This document shows, in pieces, positions 32,373 through 45,400 of a stretch of 64,000 nucleotides of DNA (position 1 is its first letter; each line of letters opens with the position of its first letter). The stretch covers positions 598,307 through 662,306 of the forward strand of contig VZSF01010132.1 of the NCBI GenBank assembly GCA_013398295.1. The letters are read 5' to 3'. This DNA comes from Chionis minor (Eukaryota > Chordata > Aves > Charadriiformes > Chionididae). The notes under the pieces were generated by a model that saw nothing but the letters and a program-made list of their open reading frames with translations, did not search any database and was not told where the DNA came from. A program made the translations under genes and the position numbers.

Positions 32373-35300
32373 ATCCCCCAACAGATTTTCTGTACACACC
32401 CGAAATGGTACAAAGCAGTTGTAGGAGAAAAGCTCTTTTTCTGAGAATCTGAGCTATTTAAGCCACCCGACAGCAGTAACGTGTATCAGGTCCCATATTT
32501 TAACAGGCTAAAGATGATAAATTGGAGCCAGAACTGACTTTTATTTGGCATCAAGCAACGTGCACTCAAGAAATTCCCATCACCAAAATAATTCTAATCA
32601 CGCCTTCCGTAGACAATTAAGTCTTTTAACTATATCAAAACATTAATTAGTGGGTATAAATGTTATTTTGAGTTTCTTCAATGAAGCCATTGATTTTTTT
32701 TTTCTAATATAGGCAGTAATTAGCGGTTCTGCATATAACTTATTTTATGTGGTTGGAATCCAGGTGAGGAATTCATCAAATTAACAAATCCAACTCTTCC
32801 TTGGCGGCAATCAATTCAGCAGATTAGAGGTTGTGTTTGGTTTTGAATATTGCATTTCAACGACGAGCTTGAATTTAACACTGTGAAGTGTATCAAAACT
32901 TTGTATGAAAGTGATTTGTTTTGATGACAATTAGAAGAATTACCCTGGAATCTTTATTAATAAATATGGCACGTAGCAAAGAGATCGCTGCTGGTTGTTA
33001 CTGGCTCTTTTTTCTCCAATAGGAAAATGTGTCTCAGAGCATCATGTTCTAAAATTAAGGACCCTTCTCAAATATCCATTTGGGCAATCCTGCATTTTAG
33101 AGAGAATTGCTTCACACCTGTGAGCAATGATTACTCTTTTTCTATCTGCTGTGTGATAAGATTTTTAAAAGTACAGTGGTAGCAAGCACAGTTGGTGTAA
33201 AGGACGAATGTCTTGCTGTGTTCTGTGCTAAGACGTTGACTTTTTACTTTCTTTTTTTCCTCTAAATTTGTTCCTTATAGGTCTCATTTTGGTCTGTTGT
33301 CCTGTGAGGTTACACAGGTAGTAACAGTGGTGAATTGGTAATGCGTTAGGTGAAATCTTTTAACATCCAGTTCCTGAAAACTCAAATGAAATGTTTACTT
33401 TTAAAAGGGACTGTTACTTTGGCAATAATATTCCATTTTAATCACAGATACTAAAAAGCAGCCTTTTAAGTTTCATGCTTCTAATTACAGCGATAATAAC
33501 TTTGGTGGTTTTTTTCTGCTTTGCCTCTGAGCTACTCTGAATCCTGTTTTGCCAGGTATCTCAGTCACTGAAAATTGATATATCTGTGTGAGTAACGTAG
33601 CTTAGGGTTATTTCAATATATTCCTCCTGTAGATGTGTCTGGTAAGCTATTTTAAAATAAGAAATACATGGCATAATAAATGTTGACTGAAATGTGATGA
33701 TGAGTTTATGAATATGAATATATTTGGTGGTTGTTTTACAATGAAGTCTAACATAAACAGAATTTTTATATAGACAGCGTGAGCTTAAATGGCTGTGTTT
33801 TGTCTTTTTTCTTCACAAGCCGAGAGAAGGAAAAGATACCATTTTTTTCATATTCTGAATTATTCATATTTGAAAATCGCTGACTCTGATTGTTAGGAGG
33901 GATTTATTTTATTTTTTTTTCCTCACACAAAACCAATGCATGGTCCTTATACCACAAAAGCCCAAATAAGAGAGTTATAGCAAATAGGGATAAGCCTACT
34001 ACTGGCATGTTGGAAAAGTACAGTCGATTTCTTTAGAGTCAAGACACTCAGGGCAATGTAGTTGCATTGATTGCTTCCATCAGCATGATGTAAGTGTTGA
34101 GATGCTCTAAAGACCTATATACTGTCATTGATCCCATCTATTTGAATAAGATTTAATAAAGTTATGTGAAGTGCACGTTAGAATAGAATTCATCAGTTTT
34201 GAATAATGTGATAGAAGGCAACCAAAAGTTACAATGTTAACTCTAATTATATTAGTGCTTCCACTGGTGGGGCAAAGCTCTATTTTTTTAAATCTATTAT
34301 CCATCACTAATTGATTTAAATAAAAAGTGTGTTTGTTTCCACGGAGGTTCTGTGAGTTCTGTCTTTAGGAAACAATGAATTGTTGTGTAGACCTTACGCT
34401 TATTGTTTCCCATCACTTCCTGAAGGGACTTTCACTCCTTTTGACTCTCTGCATTGCATATCCCACGATTTCTTTGTTTGAGAACTAAAATATATTTTGT
34501 CAGAAGGGTACAACATTTACCCATACTTTACATTCAGCTTTCACACTTGTATTGATGAAGTCTTACAAGGAAATAAAACTGACTTGTAACAAATCATTTT
34601 TAATTAATACTGTTCAAGACCCAGTCTGTCACATGGGCTGAATCATAGCGATTCGTTAATTAAGTTCAGCAGGAAGGAAAAAATGTAAAGATCTTGCTGC
34701 ATATTATCCTGGGTAAATGGCTTGTACTGCAGTTCCGCAGGACGTTAAAGGGGAGATGATTCAGATGCTACTATAAATGTATAAAGTACATCAATACATT
34801 TTTAAGCATAGTTCAGTCTCTCCTCTGTGTGCGCATGCTGTATGCCAAATGACAGAAATACCAGTTTCATGCCTCTAACTGGGCCATCGAAGAAAATACT
34901 GTCATATTCAGCTTATCTTAGTCCACAGGGCAGAGTGCTGTGGCTCAGCAAGAGTAGTTGTGACTTTTCTGTTGACTACCTTCATTTGTGATAACCAACA
35001 CATATCGTAAAATCAATTAAGTCAAACACTTCACATCCCAGAGATGCTTTGAAATGGTTAAGCTTATCATTTTAACGATAACACATACGCAACCTTTATT
35101 TTCTTCTTGTTCACTGCCCTAAGAGAAACTATATGAAAACGACCCAGACAATTAAAAGCTTTCCTCGCGCTTTACCGTTCGGATGTGCAAAATGCTGTGC
35201 ACGTTGCTGACCTGCTCGAGGATCTTTATCATTACTCAGCATGTTTTGGAAGTCAGCAGCCAGACTTGGGCGGCCTCACAAAGGGGCTCAATCCGGCGAT

Positions 35301-38267
35301 TTTTGGTGAGGCTCCTGCAGGAGGGTGCTGCCCGTAAGAGATTACGTTTATTGTTAAGTCGAAATGCGGAGGGAGTGCGATGAAAAGAATTCATGTGAAC
35401 GGAACCGTACGAGATACTGACTTTCATGTTGCTCTTCAAAGAAAGTTGATTTTCGTCAGAGCAACATGCTGTCTTTCTCTGTGACCTTTAATAAAGCCAT
35501 GTTGGAAAATCTTTGGCACAGGGGAAAAAAAAAAAAATATGATTACAGTGATGTGCAGAACAGTTTGGCCCAGAAGAGAAAAATAGGGATAGAAACCCAT
35601 GTGAATCGGTAGTATCTGCGGGTACCTGTTGGCGCATGCATGATAGAGTTGGGTTGAGCAGCACCATCTGCCAACAGCATTGAACTGACTTTCCCATTGT
35701 AAAACCTCTTTTCTGTTGTTTACAACTTTGCCAAGTTTTAACTATGTGGGCTGTAGTTCATCACATGTCTTTATGACTCAGGCTCATTTTTGTTTTAATC
35801 CAGCCAAATGATTAATTGAGAATTAGACTAATTGTTTTGCTTTGTTTAAAAAAAATATTAAAAATCCTAAGACCTTCCGGAAACATGGTATTGTCATTCT
35901 GGTTTGCATCTAGGCTCCAGATCCTGCAAAGATCCTGTTGTCAAGGATCTGCATTTTTACCATCTTTGTGAAAGCCTGCCCAAATTTTCTGTCTTACGTC
36001 TTCAGAATATTGTAGTTTGTATGCATTCACCTGTGAAAACTTGAGCAAACAAAATGGGAGATTCCACCTTTATTCAACACCCAGTACTACAGAGTGTTTT
36101 CAACAGTGGTGGTCCGGGGTGGGTGTGCAAAAGAAAAGCTGAAAAAGAAGCGGTTTTTCAAAAATAGCTGTTTATTTTGACAAAGGGGATTGTCAGGTTT
36201 GCAAGTGACAGAAAAGAGGTGCCAGAACTAAAGTCCCCTTGCAAGGATTTAGTCTCTTTGCGTGTATTTCTTTGAATTCAGTCTTTAATGGTATTACTGA
36301 ATTTTCTTTTGCTCACGTAAGCCATGCTTTATGGAGTGCACAGAGTGGATCTGCCCTGGGTGTGAATCACGGCTGTGTACTGAAGGAAGCCGTGGTCTCT
36401 GGCATCTGTGGCATTTGCTGCGGAAGCAGGAAGATATCTGGAGAAATTGAGGCAGAAGGTGGCTTAATTAAAACGTTTTTCACGCACTCAAATGGAAAGC
36501 TTAGCTAAAGGCACCAAAAACTAATTAGGGCTTGCTATTGCAATTCTGACTTTTTTTTTCAAATATTTGGTTTTTTGCTTCAGTGGGTGATAGTGATGTA
36601 CTTAAAAGATCAGGTCCTAATTCCCACCTGACTCAGTGTGAAGCATTAGTACCTCCCCAACCCTGCAAATGACATGAAAAGGAACTGCTTCTTATGGCAC
36701 GAGGATCAAAAGACAAGAGGTTTTGCTCCCCATTTCTGCTTCTGGTGGCAAATAAGGCCCTTTTTCATAATAAGGGACTTTTTCATACCTTTCTCGAAGA
36801 GAAATTCTGTACTCAGACTTCACAGAGCTGTCAGAGCATCGCAAGTTGCTAAGGGGAAAAAAAATGGGGCTGATTTTTCTTGTTCTTCCAGGATCCTGTT
36901 CCGAGCTCGGTAGATATTTCGCGTTAGCCAACGCTGGCCCGTGTGGGGGCTGTAATGATGAAGGGTGCCATACTGCTGGCAGCCCAGAAGCTTTGGCAGT
37001 CACCGCTTCATCCGCCGCTTGTGTTTGGAGGAAGGACAGGCACCCTCAGCTCCTACATGTGGGTTTTGATGTTCTTCCCAGCCACCCTGTTCCAACACCC
37101 CCTGTTGACAGCGCAAGGGTGGGTTGTACTCAACAACCCTGCTGGGTTTTTTCCGGCAAGTCGATTGAGCTTTCGGCTGCCCACGCAGCCTGCTGAACGC
37201 TGTCACGAGTTGCTGGGGTCTGGTGTCCCGATACCAACACCTGATATTTGACAAACCACGTGCTTCGGGTGATTGTGTTTCCTTAGATAAGATGGGAGGG
37301 GGGGAAAAAGACGTAGGTGAGCTTTGGAGCACGCTAACGTTTCTTCAGGTGTGAAGTGAAGGCTCTGTTTGGCCTGGGGTTACATCTGCTTGGACACCTG
37401 CCTGCTGGAACACCCTTTCCAGCAGTTAAAGGATGGATTCCCGCTGCCGTGAAGCTCACCTTTCCCGGCACTTTCCAGGAGCCCATCTAACCAGAGGCTG
37501 TGTCAATAAGAGGCAGCAGTGCTGTACGCCAGAAGGGTCACTGAAGTCATTTTTTTTCTCATCCCAGGTGTTTTCCCTTAACTGTTCTACATTGTCAGAA
37601 TGAAAGAGAAGATGAAGACCCATTTGTGACTCTGACAGGACGCTGAACGCTTTTGTTTGTCAAACAGAATGGTGACAGTGACATTAGCTGCTAGACCCCA
37701 TTTTGTTTTATTTTATCTGCAGTGTGCTTATTTACAAATTGCAGCTTGCCTGGTTTGAGAAATCGCCTTCAATTTGCTGTAGCCCGGATCCAAAATAGGT
37801 GCAGGGGAATGCCATTTCAGCTCTAGGTGGCTCTCAGCTTCTCTTCCAGGGTATTTGTGACAATGCTCATCCCTTTGCAGGCGTGTGAGATGGCTCTTCA
37901 TCCTCACAGCAGTGACTGATTAGAGAAGGGCAGTTCTCCTGTGGAGGAATTCTGGAGCTTCAGTTCTTCAGGCTGTCTACACTGAGCATAAGAAACATCT
38001 CACCTAATGGTGTACTGCAAGCCGGGCTTTGCAAGTATGGTGCTGGATTTGGTGATTGGTAACTGACCCTGAGATAGGTCCACTGGGGACTGGAGGACAT
38101 TCTCTGCTTATTCTTGCTTTGCCTGGACTTAACGTTTTGTCAGCACTGGACAAGACAGGAGTCTATTCTTATGTGACCATGACCCTCAAATATAAATGAT
38201 TAGATAAATAGTTAGATAAACCCTCAAATATATACGATTTTTGCAAGCGTTAGGTTTGGCTTCATGC
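32373..38267. other. Gene-free, repeat-poor AT-rich DNA
   Basis: Nearly 6 kb with no exon, CR1 or LTR recognised. T-runs are scattered. A GC-richer patch at about 36880-37250 has short open frames without family resemblance. Confidence 0.6.
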
Positions 38268-38871
38268 TGTCATGACTCAGTTTCAGCTGGGATGGGTCTG
38301 ACTCTTGCTAGCAGCTGGTGCAGTGCTATGTTTTGGGTTTGGGATGGAACACTGTCGGTAGCGCACCGATGTTTTTGGTTGTTGCCAAACACTCAAAACC
38401 TTTTCTGCTCCTCACACCGCCCCGGCAGCGAGCAGGCTGGGGGGCACAAGAAGTTGGGAGGAGACACAGCCGGGACAGCTGATCCCAACTGACCAAAGGG
38501 ATATTCCATACCATATGATGCCATGCTCGCTTTACAAAGCTGGGGAAAGAAGAAGGAAGGGGGGGATGTTTGGAGTGATGGCATCTGTCTTCCCCAGTAA
38601 CCGTTACGTGTGATGGAGTCCGGCTGTCCTGGAGACGGCTGAGCACCTGCCCGCTGAGGGGAAGCGGTGAATGAATTCCTTGTTCTGCTTTGCTTGTGTG
38701 TGCGGCTTTTGCTTTACTTATTAAACTGTCTTCATCTCAACCCAGGAGGGTTTTTTCCTTTCCTTTCCCTTTCTTTTCTCCCTCTTTTCCCTACCCTTTT
38801 TTAAGGGGAAGGAGGAGAACGGTGTGAGTGGCTGTGTGGTCCTAGCTGCTGGCTGGGGTTAAACCACGACA
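38268..38871 (+). mobile_element. Solo LTR, same family as 12373-12941, opposite strand
   Basis: It starts TGTCATGACTC and ends GGTTAAACCACGACA and is 604 bases long. It shares phrases with the reverse complement of the 12373 copy (CTTTACTTATTAAACTGTC, CAACTGACCAAAGGGATATT, GGCTGTCCTGGAGACGGCTG). The polyadenylation signal ATTAAA is at 38720-38725. The TATA position reads TTTACAAAG, so the LTR promoter appears decayed. A pyrimidine-rich expansion at 38750-38802 makes it longer than its relative. There is no internal retroviral region. Confidence 0.85.
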
Positions 38872-41800
38872 CCTGGAATGATTGCTGGTGGCAGATCATT
38901 CACAATTTTGTGGTCAGATTTGAACTCCTTTTTGATTATGGGAAGTCTTGTCCAATATTTTGGTGGGAATGCCTCCTTACTCCTTACCCTCATCTCTTCT
39001 TTTGTCAAGAAATGGTTGAGACTTGATATCCGTTCATCCAGCACCAGATTGTCAAACTACCTTTTGTCTCACAAGCCCTGCATGGTCCAGCAGACCATCT
39101 GAATCGCTTCAAGCCAGTGGATGATCATGTGTAGGACAGTGTTTTTTAGAGTGAATTTTTGGAACTGGGATTTTTAAAGTCACTCTTGTTTTCCATGGAG
39201 ACACAGAGGGATACGAGTGTGCTGCCCATGGGTAATGCTGGAGTCAAAGGGCTTTTTTTACTGAAGAGTTTCTTTACGTATGTACACGGAGTATGTGAGT
39301 GTGCGGATAGGACTCTATATGCTGAAGAAACTCCAGCTGTTGTTAAGTGACCTTGCTTTCCACTTCCATGGACTTTCTGCGTACCTCTACATCGCTTAAA
39401 CTAACCTATTCACACGGGGCCCTAAATTCTATATTCTTCAGTGTGTAGGTGCCTCAGTTAGGACTTTTAACTAATTTTAATTAAGCCAAATTATAGAATT
39501 GCTTAACATCATAACTTTGACCGCAGTCGACATTTGCGTTTTAAATATGTAAATAACCACCTAGTGTTAAGTAGTCTCAAAAAAGCAGGCATAGATGTTT
39601 TAAACTGTACACCCAAAATTAGTGACTATGTTTTTACCATAATTTCATGTGTGTCTCTCCTGCCAAATAGGATGAAAACAGCCTCTTTGCTTCCAGGGTG
39701 CTCTGCAGTGTTGGCCTTTCCCATTAAGATTTGTTTGTCCCGGTGACCAGTGTGTCGCACTGGCCACTTTTGATCTTTGGGAACCTTTGGCTCCCTGAGA
39801 TTTACACTCTTTGGTGTTGCTTGCTCGTGGCAGAGGGCACAACTGGCCGCAGGTGTCTAATCCCACTTCTCCCAGCGACCAGACTCACTCGGGTCTGCCC
39901 AGCCACACAACGGAGGTGCATATTGACTTTGTCGTGCGCGTTTCTTTTTGCACAACTTTATTGCATGTGGCAAGCGTGACGCTATCCTATAACGTGCAAT
40001 GGAGTCCAAGTGTCCAGCAGTAAACCCGTAAAAGCCCAAGGAATGACTCTCCATGGTGTATATTTAATCAGTTCTTTACAGATTGTATCATGGACTTGGC
40101 ATTGGACGTTGTATCATGGACTCATCTTTTATTGTGTAGCTCTTACAAATCTCAATTCATTACTTTTGCCACTGCAAACTACTAATGCAAGTTCCTCCCC
40201 GTTAGTAGCACTGCTAAGTTTTTTCATGTTATGCAGCTGTTAGAAGGTTCCATTCTTAAGCTTGACCCTACTTCAGTGCACAGCTATCATCGTTAATCTA
40301 ATTTCTACATGAAGATATGTTCTATAACTTATAAATAATTATACACTGTAAATCTGTGTCTAGATCTGCACTGCTGAAGCCCACATGAAGCGTGCTGATG
40401 ACACAATACCCACTGCACCAGAAAGGTTTGGGAGGAAATGAATCATTTGGTCTTCAGAGCAGAGCTTGATGCCCGTGTGGCAAATCAAGCCTTTGTTTCA
40501 AAACAAGAAAAATGTGGCCTAACTGCCCATTAAGTCAGCTTCAGTTTTGCCACTCTCTAACCTGCTAGAACTTATCTCATGAATAATAATAATTTTAAGT
40601 AATATTTTGGGTGCAATATCATGTGTGTTTGTGTACCATTGGGTACATTTGTGCAGTGTTTTGCTTTTTTTGGGTCAATCTGAGGCTCTCGAGTAGATGC
40701 CTCCTGTTCTTTATAGCTGCTGTCTGTAATTCACTTACTCTTGATCTTACTCATCCTCTTGACTTGGGCCACAAAGGCCTTAAACCTCAGGATGAGTTAG
40801 CCAAAATATGAACATTTTTATTTTGAGAGACAGCCAATGTTCTAAATAGCTAAACTGGCATGCTTAGGATTTTCAGAAAAACTTCAATTTTAAAATATTA
40901 AAAAAAAATAATTAGATAACCCTAACAATTTGAATGAAATTGGACTAGATTCCTGAACAATAAGTATTTCTTAAAACCCAAATCTCAACCTTTTTTTAGT
41001 AGGTAAAGAAAAAAAAATCCAAGAAAACTATTGACAAGGCCTTTTTTTAATATTCACTACTGTTTGGCAGTGCTGTATGATTTAGGATACAATACTGTTT
41101 TCATAATTTAAAGCTGTAGAACATTGTAAGTTCAGCACTTTCAGTCTATGAAGTTGCTTCATCCACAATGAAACAGCAGGTAAATGGGGATAATAGGGGA
41201 AACACCCTGGGAAACTCATTGGCTTGGCTTTAATTTTTGTGATTTAGTAAATCAGTTTGGTTCCCTTCCTTCCTCACTTCCAAATGAACAAACAAATCCC
41301 TCTCCCAAAAGAACCCTGCCTTTTTTTTTTCCTTTTTCTCCTTTTTTGTTCTTTTTATTTACAACAAAGAGATAGATACAGAAAGGATTCTAGCATCAAC
41401 AGTATTTTTCCAAACATAGAGTCTACATCTGTGGTTCTAATTATTGGGACCTACTATATTATATAATAATGTATTTACTAAAAATTATAACACAGGGTGA
41501 GTATACCTATAAATACATAAGTATGTATATAGAAATACACAAGTGCATTATTAAATATAATGTAATAAATAATATAATTAGTGATTATCCCAAATAACAT
41601 GTCAGGAAAACAGTGGCAAGACAAGTGTGCTTTGGGAAGGTCTCTAGCAGTGTTTAACTGTTCAAGCAGTTATCGGGTGACCTTCACGTGTGCCGCTTTC
41701 TATGTGTTTGCTTTTGGTCTCAGTGCTGGTTGGATGGAGCTCGGGCTGAATTCTGCCTCCGCTCTTCGCGCCCTCGGGGACTGCGGTGCCAGCTTTGCCC

Positions 41801-42364
41801 TTCTCAGCAATTAATTGCAATTACCCATTGTTCTCTTATCACTTAAAAGTTTCAACTCTCTCCTGTGATTTTAAGCCCAGAAGTTTTTGTTAACCTGTCA
41901 GTCTGCAAACAAAGAGGCCGATTGGATTTCTGTTTTATGCCCTTTCCTTGACTGCAAGCGTGATTATTTTATTTTTTTTTTAAGCCCCATTAATCATTTG
42001 TAGGACCGTGAGTTGCTGGTCCCAGTCAGCAGAAAAGAGGCAGCTTGGGCTTTTTTTTCCAAACCGCCTTCTCAAGTTGCAGAAAAAAACTCCTTGTTAT
42101 AATGAGTTATCAAATTTCAGTAATTAAGCTATCAAATGTCAATAATTAAGCAATGAAATTTCAATAATTTATAATATTAATAATAACTAGTATTTAGTGG
42201 TGGTGTGTGGTGATTGATAAGCTGCATTGGGTACTATGATGTAGTGGTTAATGTGGGACGGGTAACCAAATAACTGACTTTTCCTCAGGAGGTAAGAAGC
42301 TGAAGGCATTAATTTCTTTGAGAAACTTCTATTAATATGTTTTATTTTTTAACCTCTTGATATA
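38872..42364. other. Gene-free AT-rich DNA
   Basis: No exon or repeat family recognised apart from the 22-bp triplicate at 42109-42174. A very AT-rich stretch lies at 41460-41580. Confidence 0.6.
42109..42174 (+). repeat. Three 22-bp AT-rich units with TAATTA cores
   Basis: Units begin ATCAAATTTCAGTAATTAAG (42109), ATCAAATGTCAATAATTAAG (42131) and ATGAAATTTCAATAATTTAT (42153). The first two carry TAATTAAG; the third has decayed. Confidence 0.8.
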
Positions 42365-42480
42365 TCATAGAATGTTTTAGGTTGGAAGGGACCTTAAAGA
42401 TCATCTAGTTTCAACCCCCCTGCCGTGGGCAGGGACACCTCCCGCTAGACCTGGTTGCTCAAAGCTGCGTGGGGACACGG
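42365..42480 (-). mobile_element. CR1 LINE 3' tail, antisense
   Basis: It begins TCATAGAATG and TTTAGGTTGGAAGGGACCTT, then CTGCCGTGGGCAGGGACACC. It is about 115 bases of the CR1 3' end in reverse orientation. Confidence 0.93.
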
Positions 42481-45400
42481 GGATGGGAAGCGGACTTCTG
42501 TTTCAAGAAAAAACGTGAGGAACAAAAACCTCAGTTGCTGTTTTCAGGCTTTTCATTGGCTGGTTTAAATCAGAAAAATACAGACTGATTACACCACGTG
42601 CTGGCACCTTGTAATCTTCTGGAGCTGGTAACTGAAGAAAGTGAGCTGTTCTCTTCTTTTTGCTGTTCAAAGGTTGCCCTCCAAAAGCATTCCAGCCATG
42701 TTTACCTTTGATATTTCTGTTAAACACTACCAGAGGTCCCCTGTGAAGTGGGAAGCAGATACAGATGGCTGCAAACAACTGCAGGTATCTAGTAGTCCGC
42801 TCTTGACTTCTGATGAATTATTGGGGTGGGTTTTTTTAGAGCAGGAATGGAGTCACACCGATCCATTGAAATAGCTACATGGCGAATCTGGGGGTTGAGT
42901 GGCTGCATTTTCTGGCTTTGACTTTTTGGATTTTAGGAGAGGAGTTAATGTGTTACGGCAACTTTGAGCTTCAGGAAAGCCAAACACTACTGTCATGCGC
43001 TGTCAGTGACGTTGCCAGGAAGGATGTTCGAGTCATGAACTTTGCAGAATACTGCTAAACTTGAGAATATAAGAAAACTCAGGCTAACCAGTTCCTTCCT
43101 TATTTTAACACCATGTTCCAGCTTCCATTTTGACCCTTTCATCCTTTTCTAAAGAAGTTTGAGTATCTCATAAGCGGTGCAATGATTATTTTTTCCCCCC
43201 TGTAATTATTTCTGCTAGTGTGTTGTTATTTGTTACTTTTGCATAAATAGACTCTCAGAGCTGATACCAGTGTCAAGTACAACAGCTTGCATGTACCATG
43301 TCACACTAGACATGGGTGATGGTGGCAGCAACTGTGATCTTTAGCTTAGCTCCTCATCAGGTGCCTGGTGAACCTGGTTGGAGGGGCATTCTACACGTGG
43401 GTAGAGGTCTTGGCTCCTAAGTGGTTTTTGTTGGGGTTTTTGGTTCTTCACCAAGATCTGGAAGTCTGCTCGGTCAGTTATGTTAAATTAATGCCAAAAA
43501 TGAATAAACCAACTCGCAGCTGCTTAGTAGGTTTGAAAACCAGGGAGGACAACCTCACTGCGCAAGGTGATGCACATGAAAGAGGCGATAAATTTTGGGT
43601 GTTCTGTCTGCTCCTCCATCCTTCCCACGGAGGGAGAAGGATGTGGGCTTCTGGTACAGTTGGTAGCCATATGAATTTGGTACGTGTGGGCAGGCTGGGG
43701 AGAAAGCAGCCTGCGGGCACAGAGATTAGCTTTCAAAATAGCCACTTCGGGTGATGCTCAAGGTAACCTCTCGGTCTGCAGTGCTGAACGTGGATCCCCT
43801 GCTGATAAATGCATCTTTATTTTACACAAGGGCAAAACACATGCAGGTAGCAAAAAGTGACATGACAGCTTTCTTACTTAAATGGCAAAAAATCTGATGT
43901 AAATATGAAGTATGGGCTGCATTTCTGTCCTTGCGTAGATCCCCTGGCCCTGGCACGGGCAGCGGCTGGCCCCGTTCCCCAATACGCTGCCTGATAAAAA
44001 GGCAATAAAACCCTGCCGAGCGTGAGGGAATGCCACTGCTGGGATGGCTCCACCGGTCAGCGGGTTTTATCTTCCCTGTAAAATGCTCTGTTAAGTTTAT
44101 AAAAGATTAAAAGGAGAAGCAGTGCTGTGCTGCACACATATATATTCGCTTTCTTGTCAGCCACGCATGTTGTCTCCATCTGACTGGCCATGGTACTTTC
44201 ATTCTTCCTCTGAGTTGCTACTATTCTTGTAAATTGTGCCTTATTTCTTTTTTTTTTTGATGTTGTTTAAATCTTTTTCTGATGAGGGAATGCCTAAGAT
44301 TTTGCTAACGTGCAATACATACTGCCTCGTTCTTTCGGTTCTTGTACAGTCTAGACTTCGTGGAGTTTTCTCAAAAAATAATTGGTATTTGTGTTTTTAT
44401 TTTATCATCTCCAAGCTGCACTAATATTTTGCATCTTCCCTGGGACTCCATTGTCATAATGTTCAACGTTTATTTATTTTTTTCTTCAGCAACAGTCAAA
44501 GAACAGCCCATCGTTTGCATTGCAAAATAGTCCTTATTTCCTAAATATTTAAAGAACTAATGTTCACCGACAGCCATTAATTCTGCCATGGAAACTTGTT
44601 CATTGGTATTTTTTATTGTCGATGTGTACATCTGTTCTGTGCCTGGGGAGATGGGTTGATGTGAAACCAAATAATTTTTCTAATGGAGGAAGCCCTGGGA
44701 CTGACTCAGTGAAACTCAGGTTCTTTCCAGGGCTTTGGAGTGTAAATAAGCACTGTGCCACACAGCAGACTTCACAGTAAGGATCAAGGCCAGTAAAAAT
44801 ACTCATCTGTCTACAAAGTGGCTACTTTCTCTTTCTTTTTGCATAAAACGCATCTAAAGGGGGAAAGCAAAGCTGGTTCATGGTATGAAATGAAATGTTT
44901 TCACTATGTAGGTTATTTGTTCTTTTTCTTCACATGGAAACACATTGGAAGACCACGTAATAAAGTATATTTAGTGCCTAAGGCAAACCTAACGCTCATG
45001 GATTATCTGTCTAGCGCCTGTATTTTTACTCAACTATCACTTAATGCTTTAATACCATACTTAGTACACTGGTACCATGGCTTTTTAATATCATAACAAG
45101 AAATGGTTTGTAGGTTAATAAATGCTGCAGTGATTTGATGCTTCCAGCTGTAGCGCATTATATCAGATAACAGTTTATTAAAGAAGAATATTTTGCTTTA
45201 GGAAAAATGATTTTTCTCTATAAATCTTAATATCTGTTGGGGGAACATTAGAACAGAGAAAATTCTATGTATGGAATATATAGAGAAAGTAATGGGTTTT
45301 TTATAATGGTTTTTTTTCTGCATGAATTCTAATGTCTGTTAACATTGTAATACTTCACATGCTGTGACAGATCTGTTCATAAAGCCGTTTACAATGAGTC

